Counted from the first letter of the stretch, positions 17,450-26,292 are shown. The stretch: DNA of 64,000 bases from Pseudomonas sp. RIT288 (GCF_000631985.1 NZ_JFYN01000006.1:62001-126000); one strand, 5' to 3'. Notes: generated from the letters alone by a model not told the origin. A program made the numbers and translations.

Positions 17450-17995
17450 CTACTCGCCTTTTACTTCGCTGAACGGGATGATCTCGTTAGGCGGCGTGAC
17501 GGCACAAAGCGGTTTGCGCCAGTAGCCCACGCTATGCCATTGGTCATGTTTGAACCCAACCTCAGGGTAAGTGCCAATGTGAGTGAAACCGAGCGTTTCA
17601 TGAATACCTATGCTTCCCGGGTTGGGTAAGGCGATGCCGGCATAGGCTGCATGAAACCCCTGTTTCTCGAGGAGCGGTAGAAGTCGCTGATAAAGTGCAC
17701 GACCAATTCCTTTTCGGTGTACGGCTGGGTCGATATAGACGGTGACGTCTACCGACCAGCGATAAGCTTCCCTTGCTCGATGCTGACTTGCATAAGCGTA
17801 TCCAACGACCTTGTCTTCCACCTCTGCTACCAGATAGGGATACGTCGGCAGTGTTGCGGCTATTCGTGCGGCCATCTCATCAACAGTCGGTGGTATCAGC
17901 TCGAACGAGATGACCGTGTCCAAAACCATTGGCGCGTAGATAGCCTGGATGGCGGAGGCATCAGCGGGTGTGGCAACCCTCACGTTGTAATTCAT
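17450..17995 (-). CDS. arsN1: arsinothricin/phosphinothricin N-acetyltransferase (ArsN1-like)
   Basis: A 181-residue GNAT acetyltransferase. The acetyl-CoA loop is HRKGIGRALYQRLLPLLE, and the family segments VRVATPADASAIQAIYAP, GYAYASQHRAREAYRWSVDV and NPGSIGIHETLGF are those of the pat/bar and ArsN group. It would acetylate the amino group of arsinothricin (or phosphinothricin) and inactivate it, giving a producer self-resistance; context supports the arsenical. It is the last gene of the minus-strand arsenic cluster. The start is MNYNVRVA at 17995, with AAGAAAAG upstream. Confidence 0.78.
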   Translation of the reverse strand: MNYNVRVATPADASAIQAIYAPMVLDTVISFELIPPTVDEMAARIAATLPTYPYLVAEVEDKVVGYAYASQHRAREAYRWSVDVTVYIDPAVHRKGIGRALYQRLLPLLEKQGFHAAYAGIALPNPGSIGIHETLGFTHIGTYPEVGFKHDQWHSVGYWRKPLCAVTPPNEIIPFSEVKGE

Positions 17996-18135
17996 GTCTT
18001 TTCTTGCTGCCCCTGTGAAGAGTTGTGTTTGAAGGGCTGACCCATGCAAGGCCCAGCCCTTCAGAATGTCGCGATAGAACCGTGAACTTTCCTTCAAACG
18101 GGCTCACCGCATCCACGTACCGCAGAAAGCACCGT

Positions 18136-18846
18136 TCACTGAATTGGGAGCTTCTGTTCGTGGAGACTACGCTGCGGGATATCTACGACGACGTCTTTGC
18201 CACCGAGAACCTTCGCCAGGAACAGTGCCGTTAGCCCACCGAAAAACTGCGCAATGATAAACGGCGCTACATCTGATATCCGTATCCCCGAGAACGTATC
18301 GGTGAACCCGCGAGCAATCGTCACCGCCGGATTCGCAAAGCTCGTAGAGGACGTGAACCAGTAGGCTGCGACAACATACGCGGCAACCACCTGAGGCACT
18401 TTTGCTTTGTGATATTTATCGCACAGCAGAATTGTCAGCACCAATCCCGACGTTGCCAGGTACTCACTGAACCACTGCGACGGCCCGGTACGAACATGAT
18501 GGGAGAACTCGACCACAGGCAGCTCGAACATGAAATGCGCAGCGAATACTCCGAAGATTGCACCCGTTGTTTGAGCCGCCACGTAGGGGCCCAGTTGCTT
18601 ACTGCTCAGTCCTCCGCGTAAATAATCGATTACAGAGACCACCGGGTTGAAGTGCGCACCGGAAAAAGTGGAGAAGCACACGATCAGTACATACAAGCTC
18701 GCGCCAGTTGCCAGTGCATTGGCAAGAAGCGCTAGCGCATCGTTACCGTTCGCTAGGCGCTGACCCATGATTCCAGAACCAACTACGGTGCACAGCAGAA
18801 CTGCTGTACCGAGAAACTCAGCCAAGATCTTCCGTGAAGTACTCAT
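18136..18846 (-). CDS. aquaglyceroporin-like channel of arsenic cluster (AqpS-like)
   Basis: A 236-residue MIP-family membrane protein with about six membrane helices. The two pore motifs are FNPVVSV (NPV in place of the usual NPA) and ANPAVTIAR. MIP channels inside ars operons pass As(OH)3 or methylated arsenicals; here the substrate may be arsenite intake for biosynthesis or leak of product. It lies between arsM and arsN1, about 70 bases after arsM begins upstream. Confidence 0.8.
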   Translation of the reverse strand: MSTSRKILAEFLGTAVLLCTVVGSGIMGQRLANGNDALALLANALATGASLYVLIVCFSTFSGAHFNPVVSVIDYLRGGLSSKQLGPYVAAQTTGAIFGVFAAHFMFELPVVEFSHHVRTGPSQWFSEYLATSGLVLTILLCDKYHKAKVPQVVAAYVVAAYWFTSSTSFANPAVTIARGFTDTFSGIRISDVAPFIIAQFFGGLTALFLAKVLGGKDVVVDIPQRSLHEQKLPIQ

Positions 18847-18915
18847 TGGATAGGCTCTATGAGGAGAGATTTTAGGGGTAGCGGCTACTGAGCTGGCTCG
18901 TAGCCGCAGACGCTG

Positions 18916-19965
18916 TTACGAGCAGCAGGACTTGGGCTTAGCGGGCTGACTTCCCTCCACGACATACAGCGCATCGTCTGTGGAAAGGTAGGCATCCTGT
19001 GAGGCCAATTCAGTGGGTACACCGCGCTTGTAAACCCTGCCACTATCTCCGGTGAGTTCGCGGCCGGGCCCTCGGTAGATTACCGTCGCAGGTGTCCCAT
19101 TCTGAACTTCGGGTTTGGTACCGGTGACAGTGACGGAGTAGAACCGTACAGAGCCAATTCTCTTGGTTGAGGCGTCGTTCCTGGCCTCAATCTTTATTCC
19201 CGTCAGACCGACCTCCTGAAGCTGCTTGTAGAACTCCTGCTCCTGAAGCACGCCTGAGTAGCAGGCCGACCACAGCTTGGTGTCTCGTTTCAATTCGTCA
19301 GGAATGGCGATATCTGAAATGTTGTCAGATATCGCGAAACGTCCACCTGGTTTAAGCACCCGAAAAATCTCAGCAAAAACGTTCTGCTTTTCGGTCTCGC
19401 CAACCAGGTTGATCACGCAGTTCGAGATCACCAGATCGACGGACTGACTTTCGACAAGAGGCTTGGACTGGGAGCTATCGCTGATGAACTGCTCGAAGTT
19501 TTTCCACGATGCCCAATCAGCACAAGGCTCCGTACGCAGGCGTTCCTCGGCCAGCTCCTGATCGATTTTCAAGTTGCTCGCGGAGGCCTTGTAGAAACGC
19601 AAAGGTGCGCTATCTGTTGCCTTCTGAAACGCATTCGCTTCTTCACGAGCGATTTGCAACATGCTTGGGTTGATGTCGATACCAAAGACAGCGCCCTTAC
19701 TGCCAGCGATTTGGGCAGCGACGTAGCAATTCAGACCAGCCCCTGACCCTAAGTCCAGGACGACATCACCCTCACGCACATACTTGGTCGGGTTACCGCA
19801 CCCGAAGTTGGCCTCGATGATCCGCTTTGGAATGTTCTTCAGGTACTGGGCACCATAGGCGTCGCTGCAGCAGCTATCAGTAAGCTGCGATTCAAGGACA
19901 ACGTTGCCGTTGCTCAACGCCTCGGTGTAGTCCGCGATGATTGTGTTTTCAATTGCAGAAGTCAT
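18916..19965 (-). CDS. arsM: arsenite methyltransferase ArsM
   Basis: A 349-residue SAM-dependent methyltransferase. Motif I is VVLDLGSGAG (Asp71 to Gly77). Conserved arsenic-binding cysteines are represented by Cys56, Cys148 (EPCADW) and Cys235 (LWSACYSG), with CC pairs at 32-33 and at the very C terminus (KSCCS). In arsinothricin synthesis ArsM methylates hydroxyarsinothricin; elsewhere it methylates inorganic As(III). Here the neighbouring arsL-like gene favours the first role. It starts 16 bases after the degenerate paralogue, in the same operon. Confidence 0.9.
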   Translation of the reverse strand: MTSAIENTIIADYTEALSNGNVVLESQLTDSCCSDAYGAQYLKNIPKRIIEANFGCGNPTKYVREGDVVLDLGSGAGLNCYVAAQIAGSKGAVFGIDINPSMLQIAREEANAFQKATDSAPLRFYKASASNLKIDQELAEERLRTEPCADWASWKNFEQFISDSSQSKPLVESQSVDLVISNCVINLVGETEKQNVFAEIFRVLKPGGRFAISDNISDIAIPDELKRDTKLWSACYSGVLQEQEFYKQLQEVGLTGIKIEARNDASTKRIGSVRFYSVTVTGTKPEVQNGTPATVIYRGPGRELTGDSGRVYKRGVPTELASQDAYLSTDDALYVVEGSQPAKPKSCCS

Positions 19966-19981
19966 TACTCACATCTCCCGT

Positions 19982-20863
19982 TTAGCAGCACGAAGTACCA
20001 TCAGCGCAGCACGATTCCTCGGCAGAGCCTGCGATGGGCACAAGCCCTTTGGTGACCTTGGGATCCCGGATTGAAGGCGTGTTGCAGTCGAAGAAGCCGC
20101 TCTTCTCCAAGGCTGGCTCGACATAGCAACGCACGGGGATGAATTGGCCTTGGTAAGGCGCTGACATCAGCAGGTTGAAGGTTTTCTCACACACCGCTGT
20201 ACGGACGCCACGCTGGTAGGTATGGCCGTCGTCGTCGACCGTATGCTTCCAGGGACCTTTGTAGATAACGGCATGCCCCTGGTCGAGGCAAACGCCGGCC
20301 TTACCTTTGTATGCGCTCACGGTGAACAGTCGGAACTCAATGCCATCCTGAATGGAGACAGGCACTTCGGATGCCAGCTCATAAGTGATGCCATGAAAAC
20401 CCGCTTCGCAAAGCTGCTCAGCAATAGCAGACTCTGTGAGCACGTTGCGGCACTCCAACCCCTCAACTGTGAAGGCCCTGAGCGATACGGCTTTCTCATC
20501 AGACAGAATCGCCGGGAATACCAGTCGACCATGACGTTGCAATCGCTCGTAGAGCGATTGCGCGATTCGGCCAAATTCGGGCTCAGCATTGAACCCTTCC
20601 CAGTAAATGTTCGCGAACACGGCCGCAGCGGGATCGGCTCCATTCGCACTCGAACTGAACGCTACGCCATCAGCCTGCCCCAACTGGACTCTGAGTTCGT
20701 CATAGCGGCTCGCGGAGCAGATGAACAGAGTGTCTTTGCCATCCTTCAGCGACCTGTTCAATGCCTCGTTATGCGCGCGCCAGGCAATATGGCCCGGCAC
20801 CTGGAGACCATCAGTTTGGTTGGCCAGCCTGAGAGCTGCCTGCAACAAAGTAAGTGACGACAT
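19982..20863 (-). CDS. degenerate ArsM paralogue with cysteine-rich tail
   Basis: 293 residues. The C-terminal half aligns with ArsM next door: ESAIAEQLCEAGFHGI matches EQEFYKQLQEVGLTGI, and HAVIYKGPWKHTVDDDGHTY matches ATVIYRGPGRELTGDSGRVY. The glycine-rich SAM motif is absent, as are the ArsM active-site cysteine contexts. The tail is EESCCADGTSCC, a likely thiol metal or arsenic site. It is therefore probably not a methyltransferase; it might carry As(III) or the intermediate, or be a subunit of ArsM or ArsL. It lies 12 bases after arsL, with GGAG before the ATG. Confidence 0.75.
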   Translation of the reverse strand: MSSLTLLQAALRLANQTDGLQVPGHIAWRAHNEALNRSLKDGKDTLFICSASRYDELRVQLGQADGVAFSSSANGADPAAAVFANIYWEGFNAEPEFGRIAQSLYERLQRHGRLVFPAILSDEKAVSLRAFTVEGLECRNVLTESAIAEQLCEAGFHGITYELASEVPVSIQDGIEFRLFTVSAYKGKAGVCLDQGHAVIYKGPWKHTVDDDGHTYQRGVRTAVCEKTFNLLMSAPYQGQFIPVRCYVEPALEKSGFFDCNTPSIRDPKVTKGLVPIAGSAEESCCADGTSCC

Positions 20864-20874
20864 CTGTTATCTCC

Positions 20875-22149
20875 TTAGCATTTCAGGCAGCAACGTTTGA
20901 ACACACCTTCTTCTGGCGGTGTGACCGAGTCCATGAAGAGCTTGTCCAGGCGGGAGTCCGAATGCTGCCAGTCGAAGTGAAACTCGTGCTCCTCCAACTG
21001 CAACTCCTTCACCGTGTCGTTGTTGAGCAGCGGTGAGCCTTTATAGAGATGCAGCCGAGTCTCAAACTGGATGGGGTCGACGATGTTCTCCAACTCGTTG
21101 CGAGCAATGAAATCGTGCAGCTCGGCCATGTCTTCAAGGCTCACCCAAGGGTTGAACGTGATGAAGGTCGGGTTAACCTTGACGCCGGCCTCCTTCAGAA
21201 ACGCCAACGCCTCCTCGATCATGGGCACGTTCATTTCCTTGAAGACTTGGTCGAGAACTTCCTGCTTGGGGAACTCCAACGCGGTGGTGATGAAAGCAAG
21301 CCCGAGCTGCCCCATTTCCTTGATGGCGTCTTTGTTCTCCAGAATATGATCCACGCGAGTGGTGAAGTCGTACGTGAGGTCGGGGAATTGCGAATGCAGA
21401 GTCCGGATGATTTTCAAACCGTGCTTCTTGGCATTGAAAAAATCGGCATCCGTGAAGGTGAGGTGAGTCATTCCCTGTGCGACGAGGTTCGCCACGTCGC
21501 GCTCAACGAGATCGTCGGAGACCAAAAGCACCTTGCCGTCATAGGCCGCATACACCGAACAGTAGGAACACTTATGGTGACATCCGCGCGACCCTTCGAC
21601 CCCACCCACAACTTTCTTTTCGCCGAGCAGCTTCTCAAGCTGAGGTTGGGGATATTTGTGTAGAGGCGGTGCCAGGTCCCTGCGCGGCAGGCGGAACCCG
21701 TCACGGATCAACTGAGGCACAACGATCTCACTGGAAAGGCCGCGAGTACGATCGATCACTCCACGCAGATCCTGCCCCTGTTCGCCACTGAGGTGTTTAG
21801 CCAAGCTGACAATGGGTTTTTCCCACTCGCCTGCGATCGCGTAGTCACCGTACTTAGAGGCCAGGCTTTTTGCATTGATGGTCGCGTATTGACCGAAGAA
21901 GCAAATTTTCTGGGAAGGCTTCGCTTCTTTAAGCTGCTTGGCCAGCTGCGTTCCGGCAGTCAGAGAGTCAAAAAGCGGTACGCAGATGAAGACCAAATCT
22001 GCGTCACTGAATCTCTCCAGGGAAAGTCCCTCGACGTAGATATCGATCAACTGCGCTTCGATATCTGCATCGAGTAGAGCTGTGGTTGCAGATATCGCGT
22101 TGAGCGGTTGATACCCCCCTTCGAATGTACTGGCGACCAGGTACTTCAT
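20875..22149 (-). CDS. arsL: radical SAM enzyme, ArsL-like (arsinothricin synthesis)
   Basis: 424 residues. An N-terminal Rossmann-like domain resembling B12-binding folds (about residues 1-120) precedes the radical SAM core with CHHKCSYC (Cys190, Cys194, Cys197) ligating the 4Fe-4S cluster, and the protein ends in RCCLKC. ArsL is reported as a non-canonical radical SAM enzyme that moves the 3-amino-3-carboxypropyl group of SAM to As(III), giving hydroxyarsinothricin. Assignment rests on the core plus the arsM/arsN1 context. AAGGAGA precedes MKYLVAST at 22149. Confidence 0.8.
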   Translation of the reverse strand: MKYLVASTFEGGYQPLNAISATTALLDADIEAQLIDIYVEGLSLERFSDADLVFICVPLFDSLTAGTQLAKQLKEAKPSQKICFFGQYATINAKSLASKYGDYAIAGEWEKPIVSLAKHLSGEQGQDLRGVIDRTRGLSSEIVVPQLIRDGFRLPRRDLAPPLHKYPQPQLEKLLGEKKVVGGVEGSRGCHHKCSYCSVYAAYDGKVLLVSDDLVERDVANLVAQGMTHLTFTDADFFNAKKHGLKIIRTLHSQFPDLTYDFTTRVDHILENKDAIKEMGQLGLAFITTALEFPKQEVLDQVFKEMNVPMIEEALAFLKEAGVKVNPTFITFNPWVSLEDMAELHDFIARNELENIVDPIQFETRLHLYKGSPLLNNDTVKELQLEEHEFHFDWQHSDSRLDKLFMDSVTPPEEGVFKRCCLKC

Positions 22150-22221
22150 TCTCTTTCTCCTTGAGCTCAGGCACGACGATTCGGTGACTGGAATCACTGA
22201 TGGTTTTGTAGGAATTCGAAG

Positions 22222-23427
22222 TTAAAGCGAGATCAGCAGAAGGACTGCCAAACCTATCAATGCTTGTAGAACTGAGCCGGCGGTCACTAGGCGCATGTAC
22301 CTGCCGGTGCTGTATTCGGGAAAGGCGTCGGTTTTGACCAACCAGTAATAGCTGTCGTTAGGGAGAATGGCGACGAAGGATCCCAGGCATACGGCGAACG
22401 TGACGCTCATCAAATCCACTCCGCTCGACGCCAAGATTGGCGAGAGAACAGGTGGGATGGCAGCAAAGGTCGCAAGCGAAGAACCATTCAGTGTTTTGAA
22501 TACCGCTGCCAGCAGGAACACCCCAACCAAAATATGCGTGGTGCTGCCCGACGCGCTGAATGCCTGCTGAATCAGATCCTTGGGAAGCACCATACCGAGG
22601 GCTTGGCCCAACGCAGACGCACAACCTATGGTGAACAATAACGAGCTGGTTCTACGCATTGCTTTGGACAGCAGATCTTGAACCTCGCCAGGTTTGCAGC
22701 TAATCGCGATCAATAACGATGTAGCGATCAGCGCACCGGCGGGAGTAGTGAAGAACTCGATTACGGAATGCTGGTTCTTGGTGATGGTGTACCCGGCGAT
22801 CAGGAGTGCAAAAAATACAGCCAGAGGCAGAATTACTTTGATAACCGAATCCTGAAGCACGGTCGGGTCAGTCGAATCCTTGGGAGATAAATAGTCTGTG
22901 CGAGTCGTCCAGTACGTCCAGATCGTTCCGGTAATCCACGTGACGACTGTGAGCAGCAATCCTAGATACAGAAACTTTGGGTCATGTGTGTTGGCTCCCA
23001 GCCCAATCCCGATGATCAGCGGGCCAGCGGGCATCAGAAGCTTGAACCCTGAGTAGCATCCGATCGCGATGTACTTCCTGTGTTGCCCCGCAATGGGAGC
23101 AAGAGAGGCGTAGGCCGTATCGGGACAAACCATCCCAGCACCCAGCAGAGGTGATAGAGAGATACCGAATTTTCCGAAAGACGCACTTCCTTGCGCCGAG
23201 ATCCACCCGGCAATGAAAAACGCGCTCAGGATGACGATGGCGAAATAACCGAGGTTGTTTCCGAAGCCTTTGCTCAGCGACTGGAATACGTCCCCGCTGC
23301 TACTGCCGGCAAGAAGTGGGATCAGAATCGCGCCCAGTAGCATCGCTACAGGTAGAGGAATGGAAACACTGCTCCATAGGTTTCGTAACCGGGAGCCTGT
23401 TTTCGTCCTAAGCGTTTCTACCAACAT
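22222..23427 (-). CDS. arsQ: GntP-like permease, probable arsinothricin exporter (ArsQ-like)
   Basis: 401 residues, about twelve hydrophobic segments, of GntP/ion-transporter-superfamily appearance (FKTLNGSSLATFAAIPPVL near the C terminus). In the described arsQML cluster ArsQ is the efflux permease for arsinothricin; this gene has that position, first in the operon. ATG at 23427 has GGAGG seven bases upstream; a TTG at 23487 would add 20 residues with no hydrophobic content. Gene name by context, so moderate. Confidence 0.62.
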   Translation of the reverse strand: MLVETLRTKTGSRLRNLWSSVSIPLPVAMLLGAILIPLLAGSSSGDVFQSLSKGFGNNLGYFAIVILSAFFIAGWISAQGSASFGKFGISLSPLLGAGMVCPDTAYASLAPIAGQHRKYIAIGCYSGFKLLMPAGPLIIGIGLGANTHDPKFLYLGLLLTVVTWITGTIWTYWTTRTDYLSPKDSTDPTVLQDSVIKVILPLAVFFALLIAGYTITKNQHSVIEFFTTPAGALIATSLLIAISCKPGEVQDLLSKAMRRTSSLLFTIGCASALGQALGMVLPKDLIQQAFSASGSTTHILVGVFLLAAVFKTLNGSSLATFAAIPPVLSPILASSGVDLMSVTFAVCLGSFVAILPNDSYYWLVKTDAFPEYSTGRYMRLVTAGSVLQALIGLAVLLLISL

Positions 23428-23505
23428 CCCTGTACCTCCAAGCGTTACCGCAGCCGCCTCTGAAAAGCCCGCAAGCCATACCTCCAATTCACAATCGCAA
23501 AATAC

Positions 23506-23520
23506 GTTGCGTGCCGCAAC
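23506..23520. promoter_or_regulatory. candidate operator between arsQ and marR
   Basis: GTTGCGTGCCGCAAC is a perfect 6-3-6 inverted repeat in the divergent promoter region, a size and position typical of MarR operators. Confidence 0.55.
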
Positions 23521-23624
23521 TAATATCTTGGAACAATTTCGTCGGCCCTTATGCCCAAAAAAATGTGTCGCTACGACTGCTAAGGTGGTATTAGCGTTTT
23601 CCCCGGAATTGCGAGCCGAGTGCT

Positions 23625-24122
23625 ATGCCAAAGATTGATCAGATCGACCAGGATGCCGAACAGCTCTATGAAGCGTTGAGTCATTTGGTTCGCGTGTACC
23701 AGTTTCGTGACAGAGATCGCAGCTGCTGCGAAGGACTGTCCGTCACTCAATGCTACGCGCTGGAGCATGTGATCAAGGCTGGGCCTGTTCGGGTGCAATC
23801 GCTGGCCAGCGAGCTTTTTCTCGACAAGAGTAATGCCAGCCGGCTGGTCGATTCGCTTGCCAAACAGGGCCTGGTTCAACGTGTACCGGACGCAAGTGAC
23901 GGCCGTGCGCTGGCAATCACCGTGACACCCGAAGGCATGGCCATCTACGAAAGCATTCGGTCGGACCTGGTGGGAGAAGCTCGTAATCTAGCTTGCGACT
24001 TATCGAAAGAAGCACGTGATGGCGCGATCGAAATGCTACGTCGCTTCGCCAAAGCCACCGAACAACGCTGCGGCCTGAAAGAACTTAGCCGTGACGAGTA
24101 TCTGCCAAGCAAATGCTGCTGA
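23625..24122 (+). CDS. MarR-family regulator with cysteine pairs
   Basis: 165 residues. The winged helix spans about residues 40-115 (GPVRVQSLASELFLDKSNAS, then the wing at PDASDGRALAIT). Unusual for MarR, it has vicinal cysteines at 34-35 (RSCCEG) and 164-165 (the terminal KCC), plus Cys43 and Cys149. Such thiols could bind trivalent arsenicals and relieve repression. It is divergent from the arsQ-led operon and is the likely regulator of arsinothricin synthesis. Confidence 0.82.
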   Translation: MPKIDQIDQDAEQLYEALSHLVRVYQFRDRDRSCCEGLSVTQCYALEHVIKAGPVRVQSLASELFLDKSNASRLVDSLAKQGLVQRVPDASDGRALAITVTPEGMAIYESIRSDLVGEARNLACDLSKEARDGAIEMLRRFAKATEQRCGLKELSRDEYLPSKCC

Positions 24123-24143
24123 ATTAGTAGGCTGTGCTCCTCT

Positions 24144-24185
24144 CTCTGACGTTTTCACTGACTCTCCATCGAAAACGTTTCAGAG
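24144..24185. terminator. inverted repeat after marR
   Basis: CTCTGACGTTTTC pairs with GAAAACGTTTCAGAG (one two-base bulge) around a 14-base loop, 22 bases after the marR stop. The rest of the 353-base gap to 24475 shows no gene. Confidence 0.5.
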
Positions 24186-24475
24186 CCTAATCACCGATCT
24201 TCTGTGTACGGGAAGACAACGGGCGTGCGACCGCAAGAATTGCGAACACTCGTGAGGAGGTCTATGTGATTATAGAGTCAGTCAAGACTTGTTTCAGGGG
24301 CTTGAAATGATTGTGGAGCAAGATGTGGTCTGCGCATCTCGTGTAGAGATCAACAATGTTGAAGCCTGAAAGCCGGTCACCTGCTGCTAGCAGAAAATAG
24401 GCCGGAGGTTAGTGCAAGCATGGGCAGATGCACGAATCTAATCCGCTGGCCTATTTCAGCGAAGCTGGTGCGACA

Positions 24476-25348
24476 TTAGTCAAAGACAATTGCGATTTTT
24501 CCGCACTTCGGTAACGCATCTAGGTATTTTAGGAAGGTGGTTCTACTTAGGTCTTCTTCTGTGATTCTCGTTTCGTTGTAATCGACTTTGTCACTCCCCT
24601 CATTGAGCAGGTAATTCGTTTTTATAAACTTAACAAGTTGCTCGGGGGTAAGAAGGTTTGGGATGCGGATCTCCTCACTCGACTCTGCAGGTACTGGTTC
24701 GGAGCACCACATCGGCTTATTGCCATTAACGTCTTTGAAAAATAGATGATGGGGAGTCGATCGAGCAAAATCAGGCGTATTAATCGTAACCGGCGTTCTA
24801 GTTAAATCATTTAGGGAGCGCTTATTTTCCTTGGGTATGCCCATTTGCTCATCAAACTTTGGGGTGCAGTAAAAAACTTCCGCGTCTTTAACTCGCGACA
24901 AGCGACATAGAGCTTCATGCTGGCTGAAAGGATGTTGGCGAGTGCCCTTCGCGTACATCTTCCTTACCGTGTCAAGCTTTGCCCTATAAGGCCTGCCATT
25001 TGGATCGTAGCCCGCATTGGTAAGACCAGTTCTGACAGTGGCATCTCTCAGTCTTTTTAAGTTGACAGGCGCTATTAGTTTGTACTGATAGAAATATGCA
25101 AAAATAAATGCGCTGTTGTTAGTACTGGTATCTATTAAGCGCTTCTTTATCCATTCAAAAAACTCCCCTTTTCTAAATTTGCACGTAGGGTCAGGCGCCG
25201 CAAATCCAAGGTCAAAACCTACGTGAACCTCTTCCTTGCCTGGAGAGAAAATTTCATATTGCCGTTTCTTATAAAGTTTGGCGAAGTGTTTCTCATAGAG
25301 TACGTGATAACTAAGTTCTACGAGCTTTTCGTTGAAGTTTACGCTCAT
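24476..25348 (-). CDS. hypothetical protein, second gene of unknown pair
   Basis: 290 residues, not recognised. It is basic in the middle and aromatic-rich (AFIFAYFYQYKLIAP), without a signal peptide or clear membrane helix. A central part reads like a nucleic-acid or small-molecule domain (RPYRAKLDTVRKMY, CRLSRVKDAEVFYCTPKFDEQ). It overlaps its partner by ATGA, so the two are translationally coupled. The low GC and island setting suggest a defence or toxin module, but nothing in the sequence proves it. Confidence 0.65.
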   Translation of the reverse strand: MSVNFNEKLVELSYHVLYEKHFAKLYKKRQYEIFSPGKEEVHVGFDLGFAAPDPTCKFRKGEFFEWIKKRLIDTSTNNSAFIFAYFYQYKLIAPVNLKRLRDATVRTGLTNAGYDPNGRPYRAKLDTVRKMYAKGTRQHPFSQHEALCRLSRVKDAEVFYCTPKFDEQMGIPKENKRSLNDLTRTPVTINTPDFARSTPHHLFFKDVNGNKPMWCSEPVPAESSEEIRIPNLLTPEQLVKFIKTNYLLNEGSDKVDYNETRITEEDLSRTTFLKYLDALPKCGKIAIVFD

Positions 25349-26292
25349 GATTCTTCCCTAAATGTGAGGCGCCTTGCAGTAATTTTTTCTGGATTCCCCA
25401 GGATCTGGAGAACGACATTGTTCGTCGAGTTGATTATGGCAGTACCAAAGATCTTCTCGAATTTGGTGTGTGTGAACTCCATGGAGGGCAATTTTATGTC
25501 AGCGCAGAGTCCTGCAAGGTAGTCAGGAAGGCGTACATGCTCTGCATAGTCAGTTTTCCCATCCATGAATGGGTAGGCGAATATAAATTGAGGCTTATTG
25601 GGATCTTTTACATTTCCAGACTGATGACGAACGATAAGAAACAGCATGAAAGCGATGTCAAAAGCCACCTCATTGTACTTTTCAAAAGTAGCATCTCTAT
25701 CAGTCACCCATCTGAGAAATGCCGGCTCCTTTAGCTTGTTAAGCGTCAAGAAGAGAAACGCTGCGAACGTAGAGGTCAGCAATACCTGCCTCGCCAGCTT
25801 CGCATTGAATTTCTTACGCTTCACTTCGTCCGCGAATTCCCCAAGCGCTTTGTCAATACGTTGCCAATACGGTCTATCGACGCCTGGGTCGTCTGACCAT
25901 TCGCCGATCAGCTCACGAAGTCCTACACAGAATCCATGGATGTTGTCATCAGTGATGAAATCTCGAAGGAGCTTCGAATCTCGCTCAACGATGAACGAGA
26001 CGCTGAAGGCCACAGGGCAGTTGAGGTAGGAAATCAGACCTTCCGAGGCCTGGCGTGTCTTCTTCAGGTCTTTTGGCGCAACGTTCGCGATGTACTCTGA
26101 AAAATTCTTGTCAGTCTCGTGCTTCAGAGTAATGACAAATGAAAAGCTGTCATTGGCCTTCTCTGTGTTGCCTACACAGTAGTCGGAATAGATGTTCCAT
26201 GGGGCGTCTGGCGGGTACTGCTTGAACCACGCCTGCATGTCACTGTTGAGCGAAGGGCTGTTGTCTGTGAGCAGCTTGAGTAGATCGAACAT
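25345..26292 (-). CDS. hypothetical protein, first gene of unknown pair
   Basis: 315 residues, not recognised. A hydrophobic segment (VLLTSTFAAFLFLTLNKL, about residues 168-185) may be a membrane helix, and a second lies near FDIAFMLFLIV. The C terminus is soluble. AGGGAAG precedes the ATG. It starts 217 bases from the arsC start in the opposite direction, so the pair could share the arsenic-controlled region. Function unknown. Confidence 0.65.
   Translation of the reverse strand: MFDLLKLLTDNSPSLNSDMQAWFKQYPPDAPWNIYSDYCVGNTEKANDSFSFVITLKHETDKNFSEYIANVAPKDLKKTRQASEGLISYLNCPVAFSVSFIVERDSKLLRDFITDDNIHGFCVGLRELIGEWSDDPGVDRPYWQRIDKALGEFADEVKRKKFNAKLARQVLLTSTFAAFLFLTLNKLKEPAFLRWVTDRDATFEKYNEVAFDIAFMLFLIVRHQSGNVKDPNKPQFIFAYPFMDGKTDYAEHVRLPDYLAGLCADIKLPSMEFTHTKFEKIFGTAIINSTNNVVLQILGNPEKITARRLTFREES

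Noticed and set aside
19982..20863. A second active ArsM methyltransferase
   Set aside because: The SAM loop present in the neighbour (LDLGSGAG) has no counterpart here.
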